Source: Ahaetulla prasina (Eukaryota > Chordata > Lepidosauria > Squamata > Colubridae). Taken from it: a stretch of 64,000 bases of DNA. The stretch is from positions 163,129,438 through 163,193,437 of the forward strand of contig NC_080540.1 of the NCBI RefSeq assembly GCF_028640845.1, written 5' to 3'. Position numbers and translations under genes: made by a program. The number at the start of each line of letters is the position of its first letter. Position 1 is the stretch's first letter. Shown here in pieces: positions 43,111 through 54,443 of this stretch. The notes below the pieces were generated by a model that had not been told where the DNA came from, did no database searches, and saw nothing but the letters and a program-made list of their open reading frames with translations.

Positions 43111-44580
43111 TTTGATAGCCTGCTGCTGGCTTTGAATTAATGTGATGATACGTGAGCCCAGACTATTGTGTGGTTTTACTAACAAATCTTGGCTTAGCAC
43201 AGTTTTGCCAATGCTAAGTTCCCAATTTAACTGAACTGCATAAATGAAAGCAATCATCTGATATGAACTAAGTATGTACATAGCCAAAGTCCAGGAACTG
43301 GCCAAAGACATGTAAAGTGTAACTAAACTATCATCTCATCCATTTTCATCTCTCTAATGCCATCTTCTACCTTGTCAAGCGGGTGTTAAACCACCAGCAA
43401 AGCTCTCTGGCTGTCACTCACTCCTCCCCACCCCCCAAAGTCCTTTTAAATAAATCCCACATCTCACGCTCTCTCCAGCAATTCCCAGAAACATCAGGAG
43501 GAAACGACAGGGTGAAAGTTCAACTACCCAATGGTTATAAATGAACTGCTTCCACAGATCAATACAGCATCCTGAAAGCAGCTGACGCCAATCCAGTTCT
43601 GCAGGGAAAGACTGGACCACTGACTGATATATGGGCAAGGCGTTGGACCTGCCTAGAGGATTTAAGCTGCTCTTTTTGCAATATAAGGAACTAATCCAAT
43701 GCTGACCACCCTCACAGAGTTTTTGTAAGGATTTGCAGCTAATGCATGGCAAGTGCTTTAAGGGGCTGTGTAAATGCCATGGTGGGGTGAAGGAATCCAG
43801 ATTAACAAACAGGTTTACCCCATTCATGCCACCTGGCCACAATCAGATTAAAGCTGTCTCCAAAAATGTGTATCCAGCAAGGCTGAGGGAATAAACTATG
43901 ATGTAACCATTGGCCATTTTCCATGCTAGCAGCTTTGATGGGAATCTGAACCTAGCAATATGTGGGAGAACACTGTTCTACCCTCCTGCTGAGAAAGACT
44001 TCATAAGGTTATCATTGTTGATAACCTTTGCGAGAGTAAAAAAAAAAAGACTGAGACATGGTAAGTAAGGCTTGTTTGCAAGGCTATATTAAGTGTCCTT
44101 ATGATGTCACCCTTCTTCAAGTCAGTGCCCTACGGATGTGGTGGGGTATCATGGAATTATCACCTGTAGCCATGCTGACTGTGGGGAGTAAAGTCCACTT
44201 CAGTAGGGTAGTGGCAGATTGAGAAAGATGTTTGTGTGAACTAGGCAAATCTTGACTCCCTTTTGCACATGAAGAGACAGAATGGATCTCAGCCGACACT
44301 GAAATGGTTTGGATTATTCAATCACTCTCCAAGCAGATGCACAGTAGGGAAACCCCTATTTGAGAAAACATTCTGTTGCTTCTCAGCATGTGAGTGTTGC
44401 CATTCTTCCAACTGGAAAACATGCACCAAGCAAGAACTCATTAGAAGTATGGGGGGGGGGGCCTCCATTGAATGTGAGCAGTTTTCATACTTGCACACTC
44501 TAAGAGGAAACGTGTTCGTGCAGTTAAAATGGAAGTAAAAATACTGGGTTTCCTAACTCCTAGAAATATGGGAAGGATTA
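43111..44580. other. no feature recognised
   Basis: Unique-looking sequence. The 142-codon minus frame at 43414-43842 has no recognisable motif. A G run is at 44452-44461. Confidence 0.45.
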
Positions 44581-44588
44581 CTCTAGGC

Positions 44589-45007
44589 CAGTGATGGCTA
44601 ACCTTTTTGCTGTCACGTGCTAAAAGCTGGGGGAGCACAGAGGGGTCACACGTGCGCGTGCCCACACCCATAATTCAATGCGTCCAAACCACCCCACGCA
44701 TGTGCGTGCGACCCCCCCCCCACCTGCTCTCCCCCCCGCTTTTGGTACGCGATGGTACGATGGACCTGGTAGACCCATTTTTCGCCCTCCCCAGGCTCTA
44801 GAACCTTTCTAGGAGCCTGGGGAGGGTGAATACGGCCTTCCCCAACCCCCTGAAGGCTCTCCGGAGGCCCGTTTCCCAGACGGGCCAAAAATCAGCTGGC
44901 CGGCACACACATGTGTGCTGGAGCTGAGCTAGGGCAATGCTCGCGTGCCCACAGATATGGCTCCACGTGCCATCTGTGGCACGCATGCCATAGGTTCGCC
45001 ATCAAGG
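44589..45007 (+). mobile_element. hAT-like MITE (CAGTGATGGCTAACC type) with perfect target duplication
   Basis: It starts CAGTGATGGCTAACCTTTTT and ends ATAGGTTCGCCATCAAGG. CTCTAGGC lies on both sides (44581-44588 and 45008-45015). The body is GC-rich with CACACGTGCGCGTGCCCACA and an inverted GGCACGCATGCC near the right. It is a non-autonomous element of about 419 bases with no transposase. Confidence 0.87.
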
Positions 45008-45435
45008 CTCTAGGCCCACGTAATTGTCACACTAATCTGGTTCCAGCAATTGACTTCAATCAACAATCAAATGGCAACTGGAGGACTAAATTTATTTAGC
45101 CTGGCATTACACGACACATCTAACCATAATATACTTTGCTGGGGTTAATTTTAATGTATGAAACGACCCTATTTTGTTTTCTGCAAAAAAAACGTTTTAA
45201 ACAGACCACAGTCGCTAGTGAAATACATGAACCCTGACTTCAAGTTTAATGGAAAAAAAAAAAAGTCTTCATATCTTCCAATGTTCTCACAGTACATCCC
45301 TTTCCTTCCTTTCTTCATCAACTGACCAAGCAGATATCCAATTTTGGCCACAACGTTTGGCAGGAATTCTCCTGAAAATGCTATCTTAAAGATAGTTAAC
45401 CCAATTCTATCTGATCCATTGCAATTGTACCAGTA

Positions 45436-45650
45436 AAGGAGAACATTTGTAGCTCAAGGTTGAAATGAGGGATCCTTGATGCTTTCTGAGCTAAGCTGTT
45501 TTCTTGGAGATCTTTCATTAGCCAAATTAGGTAACATCATCAATGCTAGTAATCAGTGCTAGCACTGATGATGTTACCTACTTCGGGTAACGAAACGTCT
45601 GCAAGGAAACAACCAAGTTCAGAGGACTCCAAGGACTTCTCATAATGGTT
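45436..45650. mobile_element. head-to-head inverted repeat with a near-complete hammerhead-like motif (Penelope-like)
   Basis: Left and right arms are reverse complements of each other around about 45552. On the plus strand CTGATGA (45565-45571) is followed by GTTACC (45573-45578) pairing with GGTAAC (45586-45591) and then GAAACGTC (45592-45599). The bases before and after (GCA and TGC) can form a short third stem. In the left arm, read on the minus strand, the first box is TTGATGA and the stem is eroded. The outer parts (GTAGCTCAAGGTTGAAATGA and AACCAAGTTCAGAGGACTCC) recur near 14.1 and 49.2 kb. Confidence 0.55.
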
Positions 45651-45790
45651 TTTGGTAATGGTGCTTTTCCCACAAAAGTCTGCGCTAACAAGTTTTTTTT
45701 CAAACTTGTGGCTTTTGGAACAAATTTGCCTCCTCCCAACGCCGCACAATTTGTTCAAAGACCATCTTGTTGGTTATGATAGGATCCGAT

Positions 45791-45997
45791 CAGTGGTGGG
45801 TTGCTACCGGTTCGCCCCAGATTGGGCGAACCGGTAGAGGCGGTGGTGGGAGGCTCCGCCCACCCACCCAGATGCTTCTGTGCATACGCAGAAGCTTCTG
45901 CACATGCGCAGAAGCATCACGCGCGAGCGCACCCACGAGCAAATTGGTAGCGATGGGATTTGGATCCCATCTACTGGGATTTGGATCCCCACTACTG
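45791..45997 (+). mobile_element. MITE-B copy with perfect target duplication
   Basis: It starts CAGTGGTGGGTTGCTACCGG and ends GATCCCCACTACTG. GATCCGAT flanks both ends exactly. ACCGGTTCGCCC and CGAACCGGTAGAGGCGG form an inner inverted pair. The CTTCTGTGCATACGCAGAAG and CACATGCGCAGAAG units distinguish it from MITE-A, though the outermost bases are alike. Confidence 0.9.
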
Positions 45998-45999
45998 GA

Positions 46000-47041
46000 T
46001 CCGATACAATTGGAAGGCAGCCATGTTGAAGATGGCCAGTGAATAGGCAATTTTTTTAAAAAGTATTTGAACCAAGTTTTGATTTTTGATGACTTCATGG
46101 ATAAAGCTATATAATTTTCTTGGCAATATTATGGAAGTAGATTGTCACTATCTTCTTTCAAGGCCAATTTTGTTGTTGTTGTTTTTTGTTTTTTTAAAAC
46201 TTTCCATTCTAAGACACAACCCTCAAATTTACTGAAATTCTCTTATCCGACTGCTAACTATCTTCCATCTCATTTAGCTTCTTAAGATGTAACTAAAGTG
46301 CTGCCACCTAGCTGGGTGGTAACTTTTAGCTGGGGCAAATCAGGCAATGGACAATGTGTGGTAATTTTGGCTTAATTTCAGAAAATCAAAAAGGAAACCT
46401 AGGGTAAGGTACTTATACCCTACCCTACCCTACCTTAGGGTAATCATACCCATATCGTTAAGCGATCTGTTTATATTCTCTTACAGTATCAGATGAAGTT
46501 CTATGAAAATAGGGTTTAGTCTGTATTGCATGTTAAAAAACAGAATTTAACACTGTGTTATTTGCTTTTGCTTATGAATTGTGATGATTGTAATTTCACA
46601 GCTCTGCCACGAGTTGAGAAATCTTAAAATGAAATAACACATCAGCAAAAGGTAAGGTTACTTGTAAAGTTATAAAAACCAACCATCAGGGCCTCCGGTG
46701 ATAATCTCACCTGAGCCTCAAAAACTCCTGAGGTCATTACTGCTGGTGCATGCTGCATGCTGCATAGTACTGCTCTCTAATAGAGGATTCTTGTGCTATT
46801 TTAAACATTTTACTGGGTGAATGCTAAAATTGCTAGTAAAATTTCATTTTCTAGATGGGCTGTAATCTTCCACTGACAAAGTCACTTCAGATATGGATTC
46901 AGTTCTTAAGTTCTTAAGGGTTCTCTCATCCAGTGACTTCCAAACCTTCAGGAATGGAAAGGACCATGATAACATGTCCTGAGTCAACTCAGAGGAAAGG
47001 TCCCCAAATATTGTAACCTCACTTCCTACATTCTGAAACAA
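46000..47041. other. no feature recognised
   Basis: AT-rich sequence with a short CCCTA-type repeat at 46419-46435 (TACCC units, about four), too short to call telomeric. Confidence 0.45.
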
Positions 47042-47544
47042 GTACCGTGTTTCCCTGAAAATAAAACCGGGTCTTATATTAATTTTCACTCCAAAAGACG
47101 TATTTTTTATTTATTTGATAAGTATTAGGACTTATTTTCTGGTTAGGTCTTATTTTGGGGAAAATATGGTACTAAATGCACCAGAGGTGGGTTTCAACAG
47201 GTTCTGACCAGTTCTGGAGAACCGGTAGCGGAAATTTTGAGTAGTTCGGAGAACCGGTAGAAAAAATTCTGACTGGCTCCACTCATTCTATTCTCTACCT
47301 CCCAAGTCCCAGCTGATCAGGAGGAAATGGAGATTTTACAGTATCATTCCCCTGCCACGCCCACCAAGCCACACCCACAGAACCGGTAGTAAAAAAATTT
47401 GAAACCCACCACTGAAATGCACCCATCTGGCTGACAACCTTCATTGGGGCTTATTTTGGGGGAAGGGCTTATATTACGAGCATCCTGAAAAATCATGCTA
47501 GGACTTATTTTCCGGATGGGTCTTATTTTGGGGAAAACAGGGTA
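47042..47544. mobile_element. MITE of the CCGTGTTTCCCC type, split by MITE-A
   Basis: Left part TACCGTGTTTCCCTGAAAAT to about 47170, with more of it resuming after 47415 to the right end CTTATTTTGGGGAAAACAGG and GTA at 47543. Two CTTATTTT(C/G)GG blocks suggest an internal duplication or two adjacent copies. MITE-A at 47182-47414 inserted in it. Confidence 0.65.
47182..47414 (-). mobile_element. MITE-A copy with perfect 8-bp target duplication
   Basis: It starts CAGAGGTGGGTTTCAACAGG and ends GAAACCCACCACTG. AAATGCAC lies on both sides exactly. It carries the AGTCCCAGCTGATCAGGAGG variant of the middle, also seen at 1.8, 10.4 and 17.4 kb, marking a subfamily. Confidence 0.92.
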
Positions 47545-48385
47545 TATTACACCTTAAAGGGTAAGATATCATTGTTAAAATGCCCTCTACCCTTAAAACT
47601 ATTACATTCATGGTCTAGAATTATCTAGCTGCACCACAGGGCTCTGATGCCAAAACTACGCCGAGGGACAGCACATGCAGTATAAGAGGCCTTGAATGTA
47701 CCTTGCACCCTTTCAAGCCAATTCTTTAAAATACAGGCTCTTGTTTAATGTCTGCACTGAGTCATCTCCATGCAATGAAAAAAGATGGCATTTCTGCTGG
47801 GCTGTGCCCTAGCAACTGGAAGGGTTAAGATTTTTCTTTCATTAATGGAAATCTCTTCCTCCATTTTTTTTTTTTTTTGGGCCTCGCAAAGCAGACTTGT
47901 GCAAATGGTGCCATCTATTGGCCTAAGGAAGGAAAGGGACAAGGCATGCTTGGCATCTGCTAGGCTAATGCAGTGCAAGCACCGCATTCCAGGGGGACGG
48001 GCTCCCTGCAGATGTGCTAAGTTCGCATGCAGAAGCAATACACGAGGAATATGCAGGCACATGTGCATACGATAGGTCTGAAATAGCAAGGGGAATGCTC
48101 AGGAACAGACAGGGGAAGAAGGATGGAATAAATCCAGAACCATTTGGGGGCGAGGAGGGGGGGAGAGAGAGAGAAATGGAGAAAAGGTGAAAAAGCTGGA
48201 TTAATTGGCAGAAATGTGCTCTCCTTCATGTTCCATTCCTATGACTTCATGTATGTCCTGGAATAAATGTACAATAGTTATTGTTTCTTTTTCCATCATA
48301 TTTTTCTTACAAAAAAGATGAACCTGACTGTTGATTGATGGAGCTACCTGGCATTTGGAAGGCAGGATTGCTCAGCGTTGACACA
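47545..48385. other. no feature recognised
   Basis: Unique-looking sequence with a T run at 47865-47878 and an AG-rich run near 48160. Overlapping frames on both strands suggest chance. Confidence 0.45.
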
Positions 48386-48824
48386 GGTAATCCTCGACTT
48401 GCGACTGGTAACTGAATGACTGTTCAAAGTCACAACAGACCCCCTCTCTCCCTCCCAAAAGGTACTTGCGACCTGGTTCAAAGTTCTGACAGCCTCCTCT
48501 CTCTCCCCTGCAGCCACTCATTAACTGAACCACATTTATAGCCATTTGCAGCATCTTGCTAACATATGACTGTGACTTACATTCTTACGAAAACTGGTCT
48601 TTAGTTTCACTTTTCGGCAAAAAAAAAAAAAATCCCATAGCAAACAATGAGTTCGCTTAACGATTGCAGCAGTAACTTTACGAAACAACTGCCACAAAAA
48701 AGATCGTAACATCGGGTCCAGTCATGTGGCAACCTGATTTACGACCATCTTGACTTACGACTATAGTGGGCAGGCAGGCAGGCAGGCTCCATTATGATCA
48801 TAAGTCGAGGACTACCTGTGATGT
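48386..48824. mobile_element. MITE-C copy
   Basis: Left end ACAGGTAATCCTCGACTTGC, right end ATAAGTCGAGGACTACCTGT. The middle has ACCTGGTTCAAAGTTCTGAC and AATGAGTTCGCTTAACGATT. A (GGCA)n run of five units at 48769-48788 lies near the right end. Confidence 0.8.
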
Positions 48825-48911
48825 GTTCCTTCAGGTTAGTATAACTATTTTTTCTATAACTCTAGATAGACTATCCCGAGAGAGAAACCCCCGCCCCCAG
48901 GAGAGTCCAAG

Positions 48912-49130
48912 GAGGGGTGAAATCTATTTACCTTCCCTACTGGTTCGGAAGTGCATGCGCCGCATCCGGCCCCTCTGCGCATGCACAGAGGGTAAAAAAA
49001 CAGGAAAGTAATGACGACCGGGTGGGTGGGCGGAGCCTTGCATCACCATCGCTACTGGTTCTCTGAACCACCTGCTGCCATCACTATCGGTTCGGCTGAA
49101 CCGGTCCGAACCGGTAGCATTTCACCCCTG
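48912..49130 (-). mobile_element. MITE-B copy
   Basis: Left end AGGGGTGAAATCTATTTACC, right end CCGGTAGCATTTCACCCCTG. AGTCCAAG and AGTTCAAA flank it as a diverged 8-bp duplication. GTGCATGCGCCGCATCCGGC is the inner GC-rich unit. Confidence 0.82.
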
Positions 49131-49181
49131 AGTTCAAAGAGTCTAATGCTGGCAAGAGCTAACAGAGTGGAGCAGGAAGCT

Positions 49182-49340
49182 GGAAGAGCAAAAATTGGGT
49201 GAAGGTTCAAATAACTGAGAGGTCATGCTCAGAGCAAGCTCAGAGAGCACCAAGGACCCCGCAGTTATTTGAACCTTCACCCAGTTTTTGCTCTTCCAAG
49301 GACCCCTCATTTCAACCCTGAGTTACAAATATTCTCCTTT
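49182..49340. repeat. hairpin-forming inverted repeat with Penelope-like outer sequence
   Basis: Arms 49182-49217 and 49262-49297 are 36 bases long and nearly perfect reverse complements. GGAAGAGCAAAAATTGGGTG opens the left arm. The spacer has GCTCAGAGAGCACCAAGGAC, and the stretch after the right arm (CTCATTTCAACCCTGAGTTA) is the reverse of the left flank of the element at 45.45 kb. This makes it part of the same family, rearranged. Confidence 0.6.
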
Positions 49341-49595
49341 ATTGGTTCAAATAACTAGCTAATAAGGTATTAGTTATTCTCTGTAGCAGAAATCCAATTT
49401 TCATGGTAGTATAAACACAGCAGCAGCAGTTTAGAAATGATTGTCCACTTGCAGTATCTCTACTCTCTCCTGTAGTTCTCAACCATTTTGTAAAATGTAA
49501 GTATATGGATTAGGATTATATATCTCCCACCCAGCAAGTAAGAACCAATTGAACACCATGACTATGATTTTCCAGGGCCAGCCCTTCTTTTAGAT

Positions 49596-49718
49596 CAGGG
49601 GTCTGCAAATGTGGCTCTTTTAAAACTTGTGGACATCAATTCCCAGAGCAAAGCTGGCTGAGGCACTCCGGGAGTTGAAGTCCACAAGTCTTAAAAGAGC
49701 CACATTTGCAGACCCCTG
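49596..49718. mobile_element. MITE-D fold-back element
   Basis: Left arm CAGGGGTCTGCAAATGTGGC, right arm GCCACATTTGCAGACCCCTG. The flanks TTTTAGAT and TATTAGAT differ by one base, an 8-bp duplication. The tips differ from the 37-kb copies (TGCAAATGTGGC instead of CCAACCTTGGC) on both arms alike, so the arms changed together. Confidence 0.85.
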
Positions 49719-51300
49719 TATTAGATGGACTGAGGCAACTCTTAGGCAGAAAAGATGCTTCTTGCCTTTTCGAGCTAATAATTTAAGGCAGAAAACTGCC
49801 CGCCAATCAATACTTACTTTCTTTTCAAGCTGGCCAATAACTGAATGGTTTTTTAAAAAAATAAATAAAAATAAAATCCCTTCCAGCTCTTCGTAAAACA
49901 AAACTGTTAATGTTCTTTCTTGTCTATGCTCCATGTGTTTTTGTGCATGTATTGGTGAACAGCTGGCCTTATTTTGTAATAAAATCCCAGGAGCAATCTG
50001 AAGGGAATTATGCCAAGGGAAGTGAGTTGTTAAAAGGATATAAAACAATGTGGCAAACTTCTATTGCCTTCCAAATTCCTAATGATGTACCAGCAATTCT
50101 GCGCTTGGGCTCTGCCAGCACATGGCCACAGTAGGATACCAGGAAGTGGGATAAATGGAAAATATCCTTACAGAGGAAGCCCAGGCCCATGCCTCCAAGT
50201 GCAAAACAGCAATCCATTGTTGTTTCGGAAGCAACATTTCATTCTCTTGAAATTGCATCTCCTTGACTATGATACAACGCTGTCACATGGGGATGTATAA
50301 AATTATTTGCAAAATGCAAGTCTCCTGCTTCAGCATGGTGGGTTTTCATGGGGAAGGAGGATACTCCCAATGCACTACCAGGAATATGCTATTGTTTAGA
50401 AGACCTCCTTGTGAATTAAAGACAAGATGCTTCCATGTTTAAAATGCTTTCACGGGGAAAGAAAATAAAAGACACAAAAAGCAATTATGCAGCTCAGTGA
50501 GGTTTTTTTCCCAGATTCAGTGCACTTGGAGCACCGGCCAAATTTAAGCATCCTGCATAGGCTGAAAATGCAATATTAAATATTTGATGTAATTCTCCTG
50601 AAATTGCTCACTGTAGAGGATGTTTTGGAGTCTGAAAGACGTATCACTATCTGCTGATCTCACTGAATTAATTCGTCCTAGCTTCCAAAAAATCCCAGGA
50701 TTTCTAAGAAAACACCGAGCAAAGTCTACAGTATATCTAGTCTTGCTTTTGGTTATCTACCTAATTTGTCTATCTTTTCAAATTGCCAATGGAAACTTTT
50801 TCCTGATCATGCTGTGACTGGTGAACTTCTTATCCTAATATTATGGTAACTTCCAAACAGACATTCACCCTATGAGGTTTCTATATAATCTTCAAATCCT
50901 AAATTTGAAGTTTTTACCTATGGAGTGGAGTTTTGTAATGCTGATACTTCTAGAATTCAGCTACCATTCATTTCTCTTTATTGTAACTTCAACATTTCAG
51001 ACTATATTTTATAGGAATGAAAACCCAAATTACAAACCTATGCATTTTCCTGTTTTAGATTCACTTAAAGCAGAGTTGAGGGCTCCATTCAGGAAATCAA
51101 TAGCCAGCTAAACAACAACTCCCAGCAGCCTCAGCTAGCAGATAGTTCAACATCATCAGCAGATGCCCCATTCCTCATTGAAATGGGAGTACCAACTTGG
51201 TGACACCAAGAAACATTTTTTTTCCTGCACTGACACTACAAATAAGAAAAACATGTTGACACAAAATACATGTTGACATGCAGATACACACTGACCCAAC
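49719..51300. other. no feature recognised
   Basis: AT-rich unique-looking sequence, no supported feature. Confidence 0.45.
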
Positions 51301-51492
51301 CAGTAGTGGATTCCACTTACCTTTGCTACCGGTTTGGAACTGTGAGCGCGTGCGGGGCTTCTGCGCATGTGCAGAACTTTCTGTGCATGCACCGATTGTC
51401 CGTGATAATGTCTGGGCGGGTGGGTGGAGCCTTCCATCGCCATCACTACCGTTTCGCCTGAACCGGGTCGAACCAGTAGAAACTCACCACTG
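51301..51492 (+). mobile_element. MITE-B copy with perfect target duplication
   Basis: It starts CAGTAGTGGATTCCACTTAC and ends AGAAACTCACCACTG. GACCCAAC is on both sides exactly. CTTCTGCGCATGTGCAGAAC matches the other MITE-B copies. Confidence 0.9.
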
Positions 51493-51646
51493 GACCCAAC
51501 CTTCTGTAAACACACCCCAGAGGACTGAGTGTTGCATGCAAGCACTGATACAGGATCTGCCATTTTTTTTAAAAAAAAACAACTTCTCTCTGATTATGCT
51601 TAGGGGCCTGGGTTTGGTTCCTGAGATTTGGTCGAATCCTCTAATG

Positions 51647-51835
51647 CAGGGGTCCACAACCCACAGTCCATGGACCAGGCCATAGGATGCCAGAAACTGG
51701 GCCATGAAAACAAGCAAGCCCCCCATCCATGGGATGCAGGCAGCACATGAAACCACACCCACTCCGGTCCACAGAAAAAACTCTCGCCACGGAACTGATC
51801 CCTGGTGCCCAAAAGTTGGGAGCCACAGTTGGGAG
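51647..51835 (+). mobile_element. probable hAT-like MITE (CAGGGGTCCACAACC type)
   Basis: CAGGGGTCCACAACCCACAG opens it and AAAGTTGGGAGCCACAG closes it as an imperfect inverted end. The middle has CCATGGACCAGGCCATAGGA, and CACTCCGGTCCACAGAAAAA. No clear target duplication was seen. Confidence 0.6.
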
Positions 51836-53052
51836 TAATCTATTTAATTCCTTCTGGATTGAATCAAGTTTAGCTTTTGTCCTAGCACCACTTACATTTT
51901 CAAGTGCATGTAGCAAAGGGGAGGGCTTGTCGGCCCAAAGAAAATCGCCCAGCGCTGTTGTAAGCCACATCTCAATATAAAGGGAAGAACAGAAGAATTG
52001 GGGAAGCACAAAGGAACGTAGCTTTTCATGAAGACCAACTCACATCTTGCCGAAGTACCTGCTGCTTTGGTAGAACAGAAATAACTCAAGACTGGAAATT
52101 GGAAATTCCAATTCATTCCCTTCAAATTCTCTATTGGAAATTCTCCTCTCTCTCCCCACCCCCCCGCCACCCCAAATAGAAACAAAATATTCCTCTGGGT
52201 GTTCCTAGGCATTTATTTATTCATTCATTCATTCGTTCATTCATCTGGCTTGCTCCATCCATGGGATTTTAAGGGGGTCCTGACAATCATGTTTCTCTCT
52301 TGAGCCCACCTGTGTTTTCCCACAGCTGCTTTGGTCATTTTTCTTAGGCAGGCCAATAAAATCTGTCAAGGAGGAAAAAATATAGAATATTCTCAAGGTT
52401 GGCCCAAGATGTTATATTCCCCGAGGCAAAGGATAAATATAACTCTTCTCCTTCCACCTATGATGAGAAGTCCTTGGATGCTACCTTAGCCTTCCCCATG
52501 GTAGGCCTAGCCCTGGCCCGCCTGGAGGGAGCCTCCACAGCACAGCGGCCTCTTCTTCCCAGGCCTTGGCCTTCTCTGCCTGGAAGTGGGAGGCAGGCCA
52601 GAAGCAAGCCGAATATCTGAAACAGCTCCGCAAGGAGGAGATTCATGGCAGCAGGGAGAGTTCATAATTCAGCCCAGATAGGAATCAGCCGGTAAGAAAC
52701 AGATGCTGGGTTCATTCTAGTCAGAAATAAGGTTGTAAATGTTAATATGGGGGCCAATTAACCATCAATCTAATGCCAGGTTAGATCTCTAATTTAGGGC
52801 AGGGGGAAATTCATCTATGCAAACCCTGATGAAATGAATGGTAGCTAAACAGAGATATGCATACACACATTCATATATCAGCAGAGAGTACAGGGAACGA
52901 CAGACAAGCCTAAAACAAACTGAGAAAGATTTTTACAAAAGTATAATGGAAGCTTTTTGCTTTACATCGTTTCCTGCTGGAAAAGAAATAATCTGAGCAT
53001 GTTCTCTCTCTTTCGCGCACACACACATTAATACTGTTGATGATGATGATTT
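51836..53052. other. no feature recognised
   Basis: Contains an (ATTC)n tract at 52211-52244 and a GC-richer patch at 52480-52640 with a 73-codon frame that has no recognised motif. Confidence 0.45.
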
Positions 53053-53830
53053 ATTTTATTTATTTATTTATTTATTTATTTTGTCACAACATCATACAAA
53101 AAGATTATATAGTATATACACATATAAACATATATAGGAAGAAGAAAAGAAAAACAATAGGACAGGAACGGTAGGCACGTTTGTGCGCTTATGCACGCCC
53201 CTTATGGTCCTCTTAGGAATGGGGTGAGGTCAATAGTAGAAAGTTTTTGGTTAAAGCTTTTAGGATTATGGGAAGAGACCACAGAGTCAGGTAAAGTATT
53301 CCAAGCACTGATGATTCTGTTGCAGAAGTCATATTTTCTGCAATCTAGATTAAAGCGGTTTACATTAAGTTTAAATCTATTGGTTGCCCTTGTATTATTG
53401 CAATTAAAGCTGAAGTAGTCTTTGACAGGAAGGACATTACAATAGATGATTCTGTGAGTTAAACTTAGGTCTTGTCGAAGGCGACGGAGTTCCAAGTTTT
53501 CTAAGCCTAGGATTTCAAGTCTGGTGGGATAAGGTATTTTGTTGTTTTCAGAGGAATGGAGAACTCTTCTTGTAAAATATTTCTGGACACGTTCAATTGT
53601 ATTGATGTCAGAGATGTGGTGAGGGTTCCAAACAGGTGAGCTGTATTCTAGAATTGGTCTAGCAAATGTTTTATATGCTCTGGTTAGTAGTGTGGTGTTT
53701 TTGGAAAAGAAGCTACGCAAAATTAGGTTTACAACTCTTAGAGCTTTTTTTGCTATGTAGTTGCAGTGGGCTTTGGCACTTAGATCATTTGACATGAAAA
53801 CTCCAAGGTCTTTAACGTTAATGATGATGA
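53053..53830 (-). mobile_element. non-LTR LINE, C-terminal coding part and 3' end
   Basis: A 197-residue open frame on the minus strand (53202-53795) has the post-reverse-transcriptase layout of a Jockey-group LINE. It includes Phe-Ala-Arg-Pro-Ile-Leu-Glu-Tyr-Ser-Ser-Pro-Val-Trp-Asn-Pro, Ile-Glu-Arg-Val-Gln-Lys-Tyr-Phe-Thr-Arg-Arg-Val, Tyr-Pro-Thr-Arg-Leu, and a Phe-Cys-Asn-Arg-Ile-Ile end. The 3' UTR ends in a TTTATTT tail (53052-53082 on the plus strand). A (GAT)n tract at 53820-53840 abuts its truncated 5' side. It may be Rex1-like or a CR1 relative; I cannot tell which clade. Confidence 0.85.
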
Positions 53831-53840
53831 TGATGATGAT

Positions 53841-54443
53841 ACCATAATGTATCAGAGAGTCAGTGCAAGCTTAACTTTGTCTAAAAAGACCTAGGCTTAA
53901 TTTTTAAAAAAGAACATATTAAAAACTTCTGTTCAGATTGCAGTTGTAAAGAAACTGGCATGGTTGTACATCTACATGACATTTGAGTAATATGATCCCA
54001 TATTTGTGTAGGATGGTCTCTTGCGTGAAGCATAATGTGGCCCCTAAAAAGCTGCTGTCTTACCGCACTCACAATCCTAACACCACCTTTCCCATTGTCA
54101 TCTTTAGAGAGCAACACTGATAATTCTAACAATGACACAGTTCGTTACTAATGATTAAGAGGTTGCTTTGGGCAAATGGAGGAAACTGCTGTGATATATA
54201 GAAAATTAGATCATTTCTAAAATAGGCAGGCCCCCTTATTAGCAATCCCTAAGCTGTGATATATGATTGCTGGACATGCAAGAGATAGGACCCCCTTCTG
54301 CGTGCGGAAAGGGTAAACCTACAGGTCTTGTGAATCCCCATGTCGATTCCCTAGTGAGCTCAATTTAAACCAGTGCTGTTTCAAATGGGATATGAAATTG
54401 CCACCATCCAATCCTGCAGAGGCCTCATATTCATAATTAAATT
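53841..54443. other. no feature recognised
   Basis: AT-rich unique-looking sequence, no supported feature. Confidence 0.45.

Noticed and set aside
43414..43842. 142-codon minus-strand frame
   Set aside because: There are no motifs, no splice context and no repeat match. Its length is within chance for 64 kb of sequence.
46415..46440. telomere-like repeat
   Set aside because: The unit is TACCC/CTACC, only about four copies, not TTAGGG.
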